A stretch of 64,000 bases of DNA from Pristionchus mayeri (Eukaryota > Nematoda > Chromadorea > Rhabditida > Neodiplogasteridae), in the NCBI GenBank assembly GCA_036245805.1, contig BTRK01000003.1, positions 33,311,215-33,375,214 on the forward strand, read 5' to 3'. A program made the translations under genes and the position numbers. The notes under the pieces were generated by a model. That model worked only from the letters and a program-made list of their open reading frames with translations. It was not told the DNA's origin and searched no databases. Shown in pieces: positions 33,731-44,867 of the stretch; positions within the stretch are counted from its first letter, which is position 1, and the number at the start of each line of letters is the position of its first letter.

Positions 33731-34340
33731 TAATTAATAAGAGGGAGTGAAAATATACAATAGAATTAGAAGAAAAACGAAACAAGTGCTAAATAGTCAC
33801 GTAGTATCGATTGGGTCGCGCGAGAGAGAGGAAGAGGTCACCCTATCGCGGCGAGGGAAGAGAGGAGAGTGAGGGAAGAGAGGAGAGTGAGGGAAGAGAG
33901 GAGAGTGAGGGAAGAGAGGAGAGTCAGTTAGTGAGTAAAAGTGTTTTCGGGGATACAATTCGGTTAAAAAATTATGCTTTAACGCATAACCACACAGTGC
34001 GCAAATTGAGGACAAACGCCTTTTTTGATGCAATTCGCGGTTCTGATCATAGAAATGTGGAAAGTGAATGTGGAAAGTATGACGCACAATACAATGTGCG
34101 ATATTATTGTTGTGTTAACAGTAGTGATATTGTGTATTAATCCGACACGCCGATATTATATTGTAAATACAATAATCAATGCAATATACCCTGACAATGA
34201 AGCGATAAATTTACGTATAATAGCTGGACATTTTTTCGGCCGGTGAAGTACATACAATTGCGAAATGAAATATCTCATAATGTCGTGATGTTACAGTAGT
34301 GTTTGATTAACTGATTTCTATCAGAAACAGTGCACTGTCG
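33731..34340. other. 5' region of the non-LTR element, 18-bp tandem repeat, then array background
   Basis: 33853-33925 is about four copies of the 18-bp unit GAGGGAAGAGAGGAGAGT. 33927-33975 duplicates 20418-20466 (one mismatch in about 50 bases). The rest to 34340 is AT-rich with no supported gene. Confidence 0.6.
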
Positions 34341-34344
34341 TTAA

Positions 34345-34589
34345 AGGAGGAGTAAACTCAAAATTCAATGTGTGAAGCTATCTTATGCACGGCCTAGAGC
34401 TCCACAACGATAAGAAGCTCCGAAATTTGCGCATTGATATCTCCGTTCCGAACAGAGTTATAGCTAGTTGGCTGGGAGCCAGATCAGGGAAAGCTCAGGG
34501 AAGGGGGCGAGATAGCACGCGACTTGAAGATAGTGTGTCCCTAGGTGAAACATATTTCAACCGGGCGCGCAGTTGCATTTACTCCTCCT
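34345..34589 (+). mobile_element. 245-bp MITE, TTAA-flanked, copy 3
   Basis: AGGAGGAGTAAA ends with TTAA at 34341-34344 and 34590-34593. Same length as the copy at 9592 but outside the palindromes and in opposite orientation, so it is an independent insertion. Several substitutions against that copy. Confidence 0.8.
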
Positions 34590-34593
34590 TTAA

Positions 34594-36400
34594 TCTTTGC
34601 AGATCACGGACATTGCAATCGCTCAATTAGAGATGCAAGGATAGGGTCCAACGTCCTCTTCTATCTGAACGTCTTCAAGCTCATCAGTCCACCAAGTGAA
34701 TGGATGTTGCAGGATATGCTCATCAATGGACGAACGGGGCTGCTATGGTGCTTCTCTGTTGCCTTCTTCATCAACAAATAACACCTAAGAGAGACTATCT
34801 GAGTGGATGAACATTTTTGTGTAGACGCTTGGCAATAGACCAAAAATCGAAATCTTCCTAAATGTGCATGCATGTAGTGAGTATAGCTCGGTGAGTATAG
34901 CTCAGGTGTATAACTCGGTATAACTCGGTGAGTATAGCTCAGGTGTGGCTTATTTAGTGTTCTAGATCACTCATTGAGAAGTGCGCCGCACATTAGTCCG
35001 AAAACGTCAATTTTCGAACGTTGCCATTTCGTTATCGATCCGAACGGTTAATACCTTTAAAAATGTAGAATATTCAAGTGATCACACCTGCCAAGTTTCA
35101 TAACAATTGGGCAAAAACTCTTTGTACAACAATGAAAAATCGATATATTTGGGTATTATCGAATTTTCTCGCATACAAGTGGGAGGAAATGGACCATTTT
35201 CTTTCATTGTATTTGTAGCTCAGGTTACTAACTAGCCATATGCACAAAATAATTAAAATTTAAAAATAAGTTTAGGAGAAATCGACAAACAACGGCCGGA
35301 AACTTGAAATAAAGTCAGTTTGTAATAAGGACCTGCCTACCGTAACCCAAAACAGAATTGGAGAGCAGGTGTTCTAGAGTTATCATACAGGGAGTACTTG
35401 ATGAGGTAAATCCTCTAGCACCAATTAAATTTCGAAGGGCTTTCGCGCGCGCCAGCGCGCTGATGTTGAAAAGCTACCGTAATTTTTCGAAATTTGTATC
35501 ATCAGCGCTCTCGCGCGCGCGGAAGCATTTCGAAATTCAATTGGTTCTGGGGGATTTACACCATGGAGTACTCCCTGTAGGATAACTCTGGAACACCTGC
35601 CCTCCAGTTCAGTTTTGGGTTACGGTAGACAGGGCCTTATTACAAAATGACTTTATTTCAAGTTGCCGTCAGTTGTTTGTCGATTTCTCCTAAACTTATT
35701 TTTAAATTTTAATTATTTTGTGCATATGGCTAGTTAGTAACCTGAGCTACAAATACAATGAAAGAAAATGGTCCATTTCCTCCCACTTGCATGCGAGAAA
35801 ATTCGATAAAGTCCAAAATATATCGATTTTTCATTGTTTTACAAAGATTTTTTATCCAATTGTTACGAAACTTCACATGCGTAATCACTTGAATATTCTA
35901 CATTTTTAGAGGTATTAACCGTTCGGATCGATAGCGAAATGGCAACGTTCGAAAATTGAGGTTTTCGGACTAAAGTGCGGCGCACTTCTCAATGCGTGAC
36001 CTAGAACACTAAATAAGCCACACCTGAGCTATACTCACTGAGTACTACATGTATGCACATTTAGGAGGATTTCGATTTTTGTCCTATTGCCAAGCATATA
36101 TTCATTCTCTCAGATAGTCTCTCCTAAAGTATCTTTGACTGCCTTATGATTGCAAACCTCAAGTAAGAAAACGTGTGAACTACCGATTGTATTTCCATAT
36201 TCTGGAAAAATTGTTGTAATTATTTCTGCAAGGGCTACCTATCGACAATTTATTCGGTTTTCTTTATTATTCATGTTCTCTCGCCCGACATATCGAGGGA
36301 GTATTGGGTAAGACTGCTAAGCGTTCGAGAGTAAATCGTCTTCATTTTATGCATCTCAGGTTCTCCTTCTCAGAGCACTGCATCGGCAGAACCGAGGAGG
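34594..36400 (-). pseudogene. Inverted array unit U9, split by hairpin PE-I
   Basis: On the minus strand block A reads MSISCNIHSLGGLMSLKTF (about 34715-34660) and block B lies at 34630-34595. The block F of a preceding unit is at 36400-36360 on the same strand (GATGCAGTGCTCTGAGAAGG). The hairpin 34786-36128 sits between. It is one of few places outside P1/P2 where array blocks are on the minus strand. Confidence 0.45.
34786..36128. mobile_element. PE-I: 1.34-kb hairpin element
   Basis: Arms pair around 35482. The outer ends are CTAAGAGAGACTATCTGAG and CTCAGATAGTCTCTC. The tip (35440-35530) is unusually rich in CG, with TTTCGCGCGCGCCAGCGCGC on one side. Between 34877 and 34940 the left arm has several partial repeats of GTGAGTATAGCTCAGG, A-box-like, of which the right arm keeps one. 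Target duplication not clear. No gene. Confidence 0.8.
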
Positions 36401-36611
36401 GCACGGGGAGCATGCGGGCTTCTTTGGGTTGTTGTCGCGAAGAAAAATGTCAGAATAGGGCATTCCTGCGAGGTCCTGCACCGTGGACTGTGCATTGTGC
36501 TCCCCCCCCCCCAAACACACACAGACACGGCAGTATGTTGCGGTATTATGTTAAAGAACTACCGTAAACATAAAATAATGCGTTTCAGCATCTACCACTG
36601 CAAGTAAATTG
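36401..36611. other. Nothing recognised; short C run
   Basis: Contains ten C in a row followed by CA repeats near 36501-36525. No gene. Confidence 0.4.
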
Positions 36612-37271
36612 GGCTCTGTACGGATATCGAGGTCCCAATGGAAATCTACCCGGTTAATGAGGTCCGAATGGAGTTAAACTTTTAACGAGGTCCGAATCGG
36701 ATTATCGAGGTCCCAATCACGTTTTTTTTTGTAAAATCAAAATGTGTCAAATGTTATTGTTATTATGCAAGATGCTATATTTGAGATCGCATTCCTCAGA
36801 GTACCTCAATGATGTCTTATTGCTCATTAAGTCCCCATGCACCTGACTTCCTTAATTGTGTGCTCCTCCCAATTATTATTCAGTGGATATGATTAGTTGT
36901 GATATCAATATTCATCGAAGTAATGTGTTTCTACCTAATCTCCCCACTTTTCTTTGTAATCGTTGATGCTCGTCGGTATTGCCCCCGGCTCTTAATGGAG
37001 ATTTATTATGCCCAAAGCGATGGATTATGCCCAAGCGAAAATGGAGAACGCAAATCACAAGATGAGAACACCAACGAACCTACCATACCCAAACATAATA
37101 TGTAACTCCATTATGTACATTTACATGGAGAAAAACTATGTAAACGAACAAAAACGATTGGGACCTCGATATTCCGAATGGGACCTCGTTAATCCATGGT
37201 GGCCCATTGGGAAATCGTTAATCCATTCGGACCTCGTTATTCGATTGGGACCTCGATATCCGTACAGAGCC
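36612..37271. mobile_element. 660-bp non-autonomous DNA transposon with 8-bp target duplication
   Basis: GTAAATTG is duplicated at 36604-36611 and 37272-37279. The terminal inverted repeats start GGCTCTGTACGGATATCGAG and extend about 110 bp; within each, a phrase of the type TAATCGAGGTCCCAAT recurs three or four times, a subterminal repeat pattern typical of transposase binding sites. An 8-bp duplication is usual for hAT and also found in P and Merlin. No transposase frame. Confidence 0.75.
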
Positions 37272-37475
37272 GTAAATTGATTGTTGTTAATTACAATACG
37301 ACGCGGTTCTATTGGGATTGCATAGTACTGGCCAGGTATATGGAGATACTGAAACTGCTATACATCTGCTCGTACTCAAGATAATTGCACAAGGGAGAAT
37401 TCGGATTTTAATGCACAGAATTTATTTATGCGTATTCTCTACACTAAATGGACAAATACCAGGCACATGCATTAA

Positions 37476-38893
37476 CACGGGTCTCCTGTAAAAGTGTAGG
37501 AACGCTGGCTACTAGAAATATTTTGTATCTCAGATTTCGATTAAACTTGGTTGATGGATTGGGGGTCAGAAGAAGATCAATCCACTTATTTTGGTGAAAT
37601 CTGCACATTATCGATTTTTGTGATCTACTGCGATAAATTGACGTCTTTCAGTCAATTTTGATCGTACAGAGAACTTTTTTTTGCATTTTGTTCAAAATCG
37701 AGAGATCTACAACTTCCTCAACGTAGGACCAACGGCCAAATCACGTCTTCATAGTGAAAATTGCGAAAAACTGAATTTCGTGATGAGAATATCGATTTTT
37801 TGGCTTCGTATACCAAAAACACCATCGTTTTTATTCTTTATATGGAATCTCCATACAAAATTAGGGGGTGTCTATGTTGACCATTTTTCATATCTCTGCC
37901 CTTTGACTAAAATTGTGATATTTCAGCGACAAATTTCGCATGAGAAGCGTTTTATCACTGGAATTGCATCTTAAAAATGTTTTTAGACATTGTTAACCAT
38001 TTTTTGTTTCATTCTCGCTCAAATTCATGCAATTATCTTCTCCAATTATCTTATTTATTCCAAAATGGAGGTATGATATTCATAGTTCACGTGTTGCACG
38101 TGGTATAGCGGGTTTCTCCCCACGGTAATGTCTTGAAATTTGATCAGAAATGTCTAAAAACATTTCTAAGATGCAAATCCAGTGATAAAACGCTTCTCAT
38201 GCGAAATTTGTAGCTGAAATATCAAAATTTTACCCGTTTCAGACAGTTTTCATCAAATAACTTGAAAACGAAGAGTCGTAGCGATTGGAAGCTCTTAAAG
38301 GAATTTATAGCGCTTGATGAGAGCTATCGATTGCATTTTTTGACTGCACGATTGGACCACGTTGAACCGAAATATGACCAAATAACTAAATCTGTAAAAA
38401 AATAACCGTCCAGTAAAGTCGAGAATCACCTATAGTAAATCGATAGTCAAAGGACAGAGATATGAAAAATGGTCAACATAGACACCCCCTAAATTTGTAT
38501 GGAGATTCCATATAAAGAATAAAAACGATGGTGTTTTTGGTATACGAAGCCAAAAAATCGATATTCTCATCACGAAATTCAGTTTTTCGCAATTTTCACT
38601 ATGAAGACGTGATTTGGCCGTTGGTCCTACGTTGAGGAAGTTGTAGATCTCTCGATTTTGAACAAAATGCAAAAAAATAGTTCTCTGTACGATCAAAATT
38701 GACTGAAATACGTCAATTTATCGCAGTAGATCACAAAAATCGATAATGTGCAGATTTCACCAAAATAAGTGGATTGATCTTCTTCTGACCCCCAATGGTG
38801 CCCATCAACCAAGTTTAATCGAAATCTGAGAAACAAAATATTTCCTAGTAGCCAAACGGGCCAGTTTTCCTACACTTTTACAGGAGACCCGTG
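37476..38893. mobile_element. PE-J: 1.4-kb hairpin element with TTAA duplication
   Basis: Flanked by TTAA (37472-37475, 38894-38897). Ends CACGGGTCTCCTGTAAAAGT and complement, similar in layout to family 1 (CGCGTTCTCTGTAAGAAC). Arms pair around 38180, for example 37690-37910 with 38455-38670. The frames 37681-37974 and 38430-38696 are mirror shadows. No transposase. Confidence 0.85.
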
Positions 38894-38897
38894 TTAA

Positions 38898-39123
38898 GCC
38901 TCCCTATGAGTAGTCCATATAGAGTCTTTATTTGAGCACCTACCAAAGTATTCCAATCATAATATTCGTTGAGCCCAATCGGCGACAGTGATGAAGCGGC
39001 ATGAATTTATTAGGTTGGTGGATAAACACACAACAGTCAATCAACAATATAATCACAATTGTACTGAACAACATTGGTCCACCTATTGATATGACGAGAT
39101 CGATAAGTAAGCCGCTACCGACT
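38898..39123. other. Solo mariner-type end, otherwise empty
   Basis: TTAGGTTGGTGGATAAACAC at 39010, preceded by TA, looks like a mariner terminus, but no opposite end or transposase was found. Confidence 0.4.
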
Positions 39124-41486
39124 GCTCCCATCCTTCTGTAATAATTGGTGATTTCAACTACCCTTCCATTGATTGGTACACCTATTCATCGCCCACTGCT
39201 TCCTTACTCCCTTTTTTAGATCTTATAACCACAAAATCTTTTACCCAATTCATTGATTTTTCCAACAAGAGGGAAAAATATACTTGACCTGACTTTTTGC
39301 GATTATCCTATTCTAAAATATGCTAAGCCTGACATTCCCCTTTCCGATCATGTTAGCATCAGCTTATGCATTTCATTCGAAATTTCTTTGGGTTCCCTTT
39401 CGAAACCTTCCAGAAATTACCATTTTGCCAATTGGGATATCATAAATAGCCATATTGCTATGTATAATTGGACTATTGCTCTGTCTAACAAAGCAGCTAC
39501 CGAGGCTTATAGTTACTTCAGCGCTTTCTTAAACTCCCTTTTAGACGCATTTGTCCCCTTCAAACATTCTAAATCTTCTACTGGCTATCCAAAATATCTG
39601 GCTAATTTACATGACAGATTAACTAAATTACACGAAGGTGCGCCCAACAGCGATGCTACACACTCGCTTGGAGTTAGATTTGATAAAGCCCTTAAAAATT
39701 TCGAATTAAAGCGCGAACACAATGCAGTCAATTCATAAAATGCTAACCTTTTCTTCCAGTTCTGTAAGTCCCGTTTTAAAGTAAATACATCTTCCCTTCC
39801 TGGAATTATTGACAGTAATGGTAGCGTCCTGTTAACTGATATGGAAAAGGCAAATTCATTTTCTAAATTCTTTTCTAGGGTGCAAACTCCACCTAAGGAT
39901 ACACCACCTCCTAGTCTCACTCTCCCGAAATCTTCATTTGATCTCCCTTTCATTCCGATTGGCGACATTCTTATTGCTATTAGTCAAATTGTCTCAAAAA
40001 TTAATGGTTCTCCCGACAATATTCCCAATTTGGTATATTCCAAATGCAAGTTTTCAATTGCTACTCCCTTATGCATCATTTTTAATATCTCCCTATCCTC
40101 CGGTATTGCTCCCTCGCAATGGAAAATTGCTCATGTCAAACCCATTCCTAAAAAGGCCGGTAATGCAGATATCTCAAATCATCGCCCAATTTCTCTTACA
40201 GTAACTGCTTCTAAAATTTTTGAAAAAAATCTTATTAATGAAATAACTACCTATCTAGATAATAAGCATTCCTTACTGGATACTCGACAAGCAGGGTTCC
40301 GTAAACTTAGAAGCACTACATCTTCCCTTTGCGAAACTCTCTCGTTTTATGCCCATTTATTGAGTCAAAAGAAATCAGTAGATACTATATTTTTTGATTA
40401 CCAAAAAGCATTCGATTCAATTGATCTAAAATTTCTATTACATAAGCTTTCCTCTCTAGGTATTTCTAAACATGTTGTAAAATGGTTTGAATCATATCTC
40501 CTAGGAAGATCTCAACGTGTTTTTATCGGTGATTATCTTTCCTCTCCATCTCCCATGATTTCAGGGGTCCCTCAAGGATCTGCTATCGGTCCTCTATTGT
40601 TTATTATATACATTAACGACCTTGGTAGTTGTATTCCTCCTTCGGTTAAATACAATGTATTCGCTGACGACCTTAAAATATACGACACTGTGCCTGACCA
40701 CAGTATCGATCTCCAAAATGCTATTACAAATATAGAGAAGTGGACTATTCAATGGAATATGACTATCAGCGCTCCTAAGTGTACCGTACTCCATCTAGGT
40801 CGTCTTGAAACAAGGTCGAAATACATCCTCAATGGTAATATTATTTCCCCTAAAGATCAAGTTCGGGACCTTGGTATCTTCTTCACTAAAATCCTGCACT
40901 TTGGTCATCATATTGATCAAATTTCTAGAAAATCCAGATCCATGTGCAACCTTTTGCTTCGGTCATTTTCCTCATCCCCTCCCGACATTCTGATTAAGGC
41001 ATACAAAATTTACATTCGTCATCTGCTTGAATCATCAACCATAATTTGGAATCCCACTGCTATTGGGCTGGTTAATCAAGTTGAATCTGTACAACGTGAA
41101 TTCACTAGACGAATTCTTGGTCGATTTAAATTACCTTACCTCCCTTACCTTGAGAGGCTAAAGTATTTTCAATTAGACACACTAGAATACTGCCGCTCAT
41201 GAACGATATTTACTTCCTGTACGATTCTTTGCACGAGTTCGTTCTCCTCGACACCTCTTCTGTCTATGCGATCGCTCCTCTCTCTCGTAGCCTCCGTGCC
41301 TCTCACAGCATGTGCATCGCTTTACCGTACGTGCTTCCAGCTTCCCTGAGTTCTTTTGCCACTCGTTCACTAACGCTCTGGAATTTTTTCCCCAACCAAA
41401 TAGTTACCATGCCCCGTCTCCCTTTCCGCCGTCACATTAAAAACTCTCCCACTTGTGTCCCCCACTCTTCCAACGTACGATTGTAA
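39124..41486 (+). pseudogene. CR1/Jockey-like non-LTR retrotransposon ORF2, 5'-truncated
   Basis: Starts inside the endonuclease (VIIGDFNYPSIDW, 39130-39175); a one-base insertion near 39255 shifts the frame to PTRGKNILDLTFCD and PLSDHVSI. A TAA at 39736 interrupts it, and reverse transcriptase follows in the same frame: PIPKKAGNADISNHRPISL, RQAGFRKLRSTTSS, FFDYQKAFDSID, GVPQGSAIGPLLF and the catalytic FADD. The C-terminal region ends QLDTLEYCRS at 41202, and a one-base loss moves the rest to MNDIYFLYDSLHE up to 41486. The element copies its RNA at nicked targets (target-primed reverse transcription). This copy is dead. It is more AT-rich than the ORF1/endonuclease fragment at 32521-33730, so probably from another family. 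Confidence 0.9.
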
Positions 41487-41589
41487 CACGGACTGCCACA
41501 AAATCCCCACCCACATGCTCGCCCGAGCCCAAAATACCACCTGATCTTCCATCGTCGTCGCCTTCAAAGCCTATCCTCCCCTATCCTGC

Positions 41590-41626
41590 TGGTGAATAAA
41601 GTATAAGTATAAGTATAAGTACATCT
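41590..41626 (+). repeat. 3' tail of the non-LTR element
   Basis: GAATAAAGTA is followed by about four copies of TAAGTA. A short tandem repeat at the 3' end instead of poly(A) is usual for CR1/L2-like elements. It fixes the 3' end at about 41626. Confidence 0.7.
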
Positions 41627-41726
41627 ACGAGTACAGCAGAGGAACATCAATGACGATGAACCCCCTCCAATACTGAAATTCCCATACTGGATCCTTCTAT
41701 CCCATCATCAACGAACTTCCTCTCAA

Positions 41727-42195
41727 GTCACTCGTTTCAGCGCAGACCAGCGCCTAAAGAGTTGCCAAATCGTTTCTTTCTATAGAAGAATCACGAGTGA
41801 TAGGAAGGAGAACCAGGGAGCTTCTACAATTTGCCCGAAGACAACGACAGTCTCCTCCGCTCATGGGTCCACTTCGACTGGAACAGCAGCGGGAGGGAAG
41901 AAGACGTGTAAGAAGGGAACGGGAAGGAGAGGCAAGTGAGAGGTGGAGGTCGTTGTTGAGGACAAGATGGAAGAGGTTGATGAGAACTTCATTTTCTCGG
42001 ATGATAATCAATTTGCATGAACAGTGGACCCATGAGCGGAGGAGACTGTCGTGGTCTTCGGGCAAATTGTAGAAGCTCCCTGGTTCTCCTTCTATCACTC
42101 GTGATTCTTCTATAGAAAGAAGCGATTTGACAACTCTTTAGGTGCGGGTCTGCGCTGAAACGCTTACAGAGAACACGCGTTTCACAGCAACCTCG
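41727..42195. mobile_element. Short hairpin element, 0.45 kb
   Basis: Arms such as GAAGCTCCCTGGTTCTCC pair around 41948; the outer words are CGTTTCAGCGCAGACC and GGTCTGCGCTGAAACG. To the right follows TTACAGAGAACACGCGTTT, close to the family 1 terminus, which is missing on the left. Frames inside are shadows. Confidence 0.6.
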
Positions 42196-42469
42196 GGTCG
42201 ATTTTGTTCCAGTTCTGACCATATCGTGATCATGTTGTTGTGTGCGATAAAGGACTAGTGCGTTCCTTTTAGAATGCATCCTGTGATCTTACCATGCCCA
42301 ACATTCGTATAAAACACAAATTAAAGGAAATAACAGTTGAATATAATTGGCAAAACATGAATGCATCGGTCCGGATTTGAAACTGGGTGGGCGAATGAAT
42401 GATACAAATCACGCTGTCTCGCAAATTGTGAGGCTTCGTTTATAAAATGAAGTATACAGTTCGATAGAG
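42196..42469. other. Nothing recognised
   Basis: AT-rich, no supported feature. Confidence 0.3.
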
Positions 42470-42853
42470 AAATGAATTCTGCATCGACCGGTTACAAAGG
42501 CTTTTTGCGGAAATTATCACTTCACCGCCAAAAACAGCATCAAATGCCAAAAACTGCTCGAAAATGCACATTTCATGCATTATCTCGTGCGAACATGCAC
42601 CAATTCTTACGAAAACACAGTTTTGGGCATAACTTTTCATGCCCTTTCGAACGATATATAGCATGCCCTTGGATATTGAGTTTCATTTTTCAAATTTGGT
42701 AGGTCAAAATTTTGAGGCAGGGACATGAAAATCATATGGGAGCATACCCTACCCAAAGGTATTGCACCCCCAAAGTTGCAAGCCGATACGATCATTTTGA
42801 AGTCTTGTGCCACCCCCTACAATTGGGCGTCCCATTCTTAGAGATAATGCGTT
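42470..42853. mobile_element. Family 1 hairpin element, one arm only
   Basis: CATTTTGAAGTCTTGTGCCA, CCCTACCCAAAGG and the end GATAATGCGTTTTAA match the family 1 arm of 14768-16232 in order. TTAA is at 42854-42857. The opposite arm is absent. 42854-43189 is AT-rich with nothing recognised. Confidence 0.6.
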
Positions 42854-43189
42854 TTAAATTAAGAAATATCGTATCTAACATATTTTTAAATTGGTAGAGA
42901 AAATAAGTCTCATGGAGTATGTGATTTATTTTATACTCCACGTTTAAATGCCTCTCTCAGATCTCAGTCGGCACATTTTGAATTTTAGTCGAGCGTTTGT
43001 GAACGGTCTGGATGAGAAATTTGGGGGTCAATGGGGGTCAGAACGCTGTGGTAAGAGAGAACTTCAGGTCGAAGGCCAGCGAGACGATTGCATTCGTGTG
43101 CATCAATAATAATCCGTTAATCAATTAATTAATTTAAATTACATAACATAAAAAAGCATGATTCTGAACATTTTAGCCCCAATTCCGCG

Positions 43190-43990
43190 CTGTACAGTGA
43201 CCCCATTGCAAACAGCGTAAACAGTCGAACTGCAGTTTCAGCGTCTATATCTGGTCAGCACCAAATATTTTAAACGTGTACTCTAGGCAAAATATTGGAA
43301 ACAAATAAAGGCTCATGCGTACAAAACATGAATTCCACAGCAGGCAGTCATCTTTCCAGGAACGACTCAGTTTCACGATCACTATATACGGAAACGAATG
43401 CACTCAACACTAGTAAAGCTTCGAAGTCTATGAGAAGCAAACCAATAATTCATCAACTGCCATATTTTTTCCATTTCAAACACTAATGCAGCTGCGATGT
43501 GTTGACCAGTCTAGGGAAAAGGCACAAATCGGCATTGCATTTCACTCTCACTATGCATTCACTCGGGCAACCCAATGCCAGTTGAGAGTTCACGTATGCA
43601 CAAAACCATTTATGCATTCACATGTAATAAAAAAATACTATAAATACTCATATTTTTCAGGCGCTAAGTTAATAAGAGATGAATCGGGAAAGACTCCACA
43701 TAGGCCGGAACATAGGAATTCATGATTTTTAAATTAGCTGCAAAATTAATAAAAAGTAAATCGAAACGAGCTCTTTCAAATGGCGTTGGCGGATTTCCCG
43801 GAAAAAAATTGTTTCGCCGTGGCATGCTCCGAAAGTGGGCGGAGTCTCGATTTTTTCGGAAAAAACCGATCTTTGACTCAATTTTTCGGCACCATAAAAT
43901 CAGACCTAACCGGAACGTTCTCGTCCACCTGCGCATCTAGATTCCGTCGACGCAGTGCTCCGAGAAGGAGACGCAGAAGAGATAAGTCTG
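43190..43990 (+). pseudogene. Array unit U10: blocks G and F with an inserted element fragment
   Basis: 43190-43400 matches block G at 8095-8300 (TTTCAGCGTCTATATCTGGT, CAGTTTCACGATC). Block F at 43905-43990 reads IPSTQCSEKETQKR. Between them, 43770-43870 is a piece of a family 2 hairpin arm, GAGCTCTTTCAAATGGCGTT and GGGCGGAGTCTCGA, as in PE-D. Confidence 0.5.
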
Positions 43991-44189
43991 AAATGAAGAA
44001 GACAACTCTCGGACAGTCCAATCTGAGCCAATATTCTCTCGCTCTCTGATATGCGAGCGAATATTGGTGACAGTTAATGAGTTCCCAAAAGGTTGATATA
44101 ACAATAATCTTCAATAAACATATTGAAATGTTGGAAATAGCTAATTTGGACATATTACTAATCTCATCATCAAGCGCACATAAATGACG

Positions 44190-44570
44190 TTTGCAACACA
44201 CATTCACCTAGTGCGCCAATTCTTTACCGTTCATTCATGTTGGACTAAAAAAATCTGCCAGATGAGGAAATAATAAGTCGCCGTCGCGCTTTCCTGAGAA
44301 AAGCGGACCTTTCGAAACAAAAATTTCGGAAGAAGAAACAGAGTTTCTACGTTCCCAAGTACATTTCTCGCTTCAGTGGCAGGGTATTTTACTACGAAAA
44401 CTGTCATTTGCAATAAGTACCTGGCTCATGCTTGCAAAATAAAAATGTGCGTGTCCTACTCACGTCACAAATGGAAATGCGGTTCCTACTATGAAACGCT
44501 ACATATGCGCTTCATAGTAACCATACATTGTAATGACTACTTCCATTTGCAATATAAGTGAGAAAGCCTA
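44190..44570 (+). pseudogene. Array unit U11: traces of block A and block D
   Basis: ACACATTCACCTAGTGCGCC at 44200 resembles block A. Block D (44459-44562) keeps GGAAATGCGGTTCCTACTAT and CATACATTGTAATGACTACT, with two stops in the usual frame. Confidence 0.4.
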
Positions 44571-44867
44571 GTGTAAAATTCCACCATAAATATTATTCGT
44601 TTCAGATAATACGGCTTTGAACTTGGATTGAACAATATATCGTGCCGCTCACCACAAAGCAAAAATCAATTCCCCTGCAACGCGTAGCCACACAGTGGAC
44701 CCACTCCATTCCTGCAGTCTATTGCTCCATCTGACGGGGGGGGGGAGCAATTGAACGACTCACCATCACCGAAATCCTATGGGTTGCACAATCTTTTTAA
44801 CATTGTTATTTCGTAACATATGATTTAATCGATGATCATTCCATATCAGATCACCGTGTAACAGGCA

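Noticed and set aside
33797..34087. 96-codon minus frame with repeated PHSPLF as a repeat protein
   Set aside because: It is the translation of the 18-bp tandem repeat upstream of ORF1.
37681..38696. Frames 37681-37974 and 38430-38696 encoding the same peptide as a gene pair
   Set aside because: They are the two arms of hairpin PE-J read in opposite directions.
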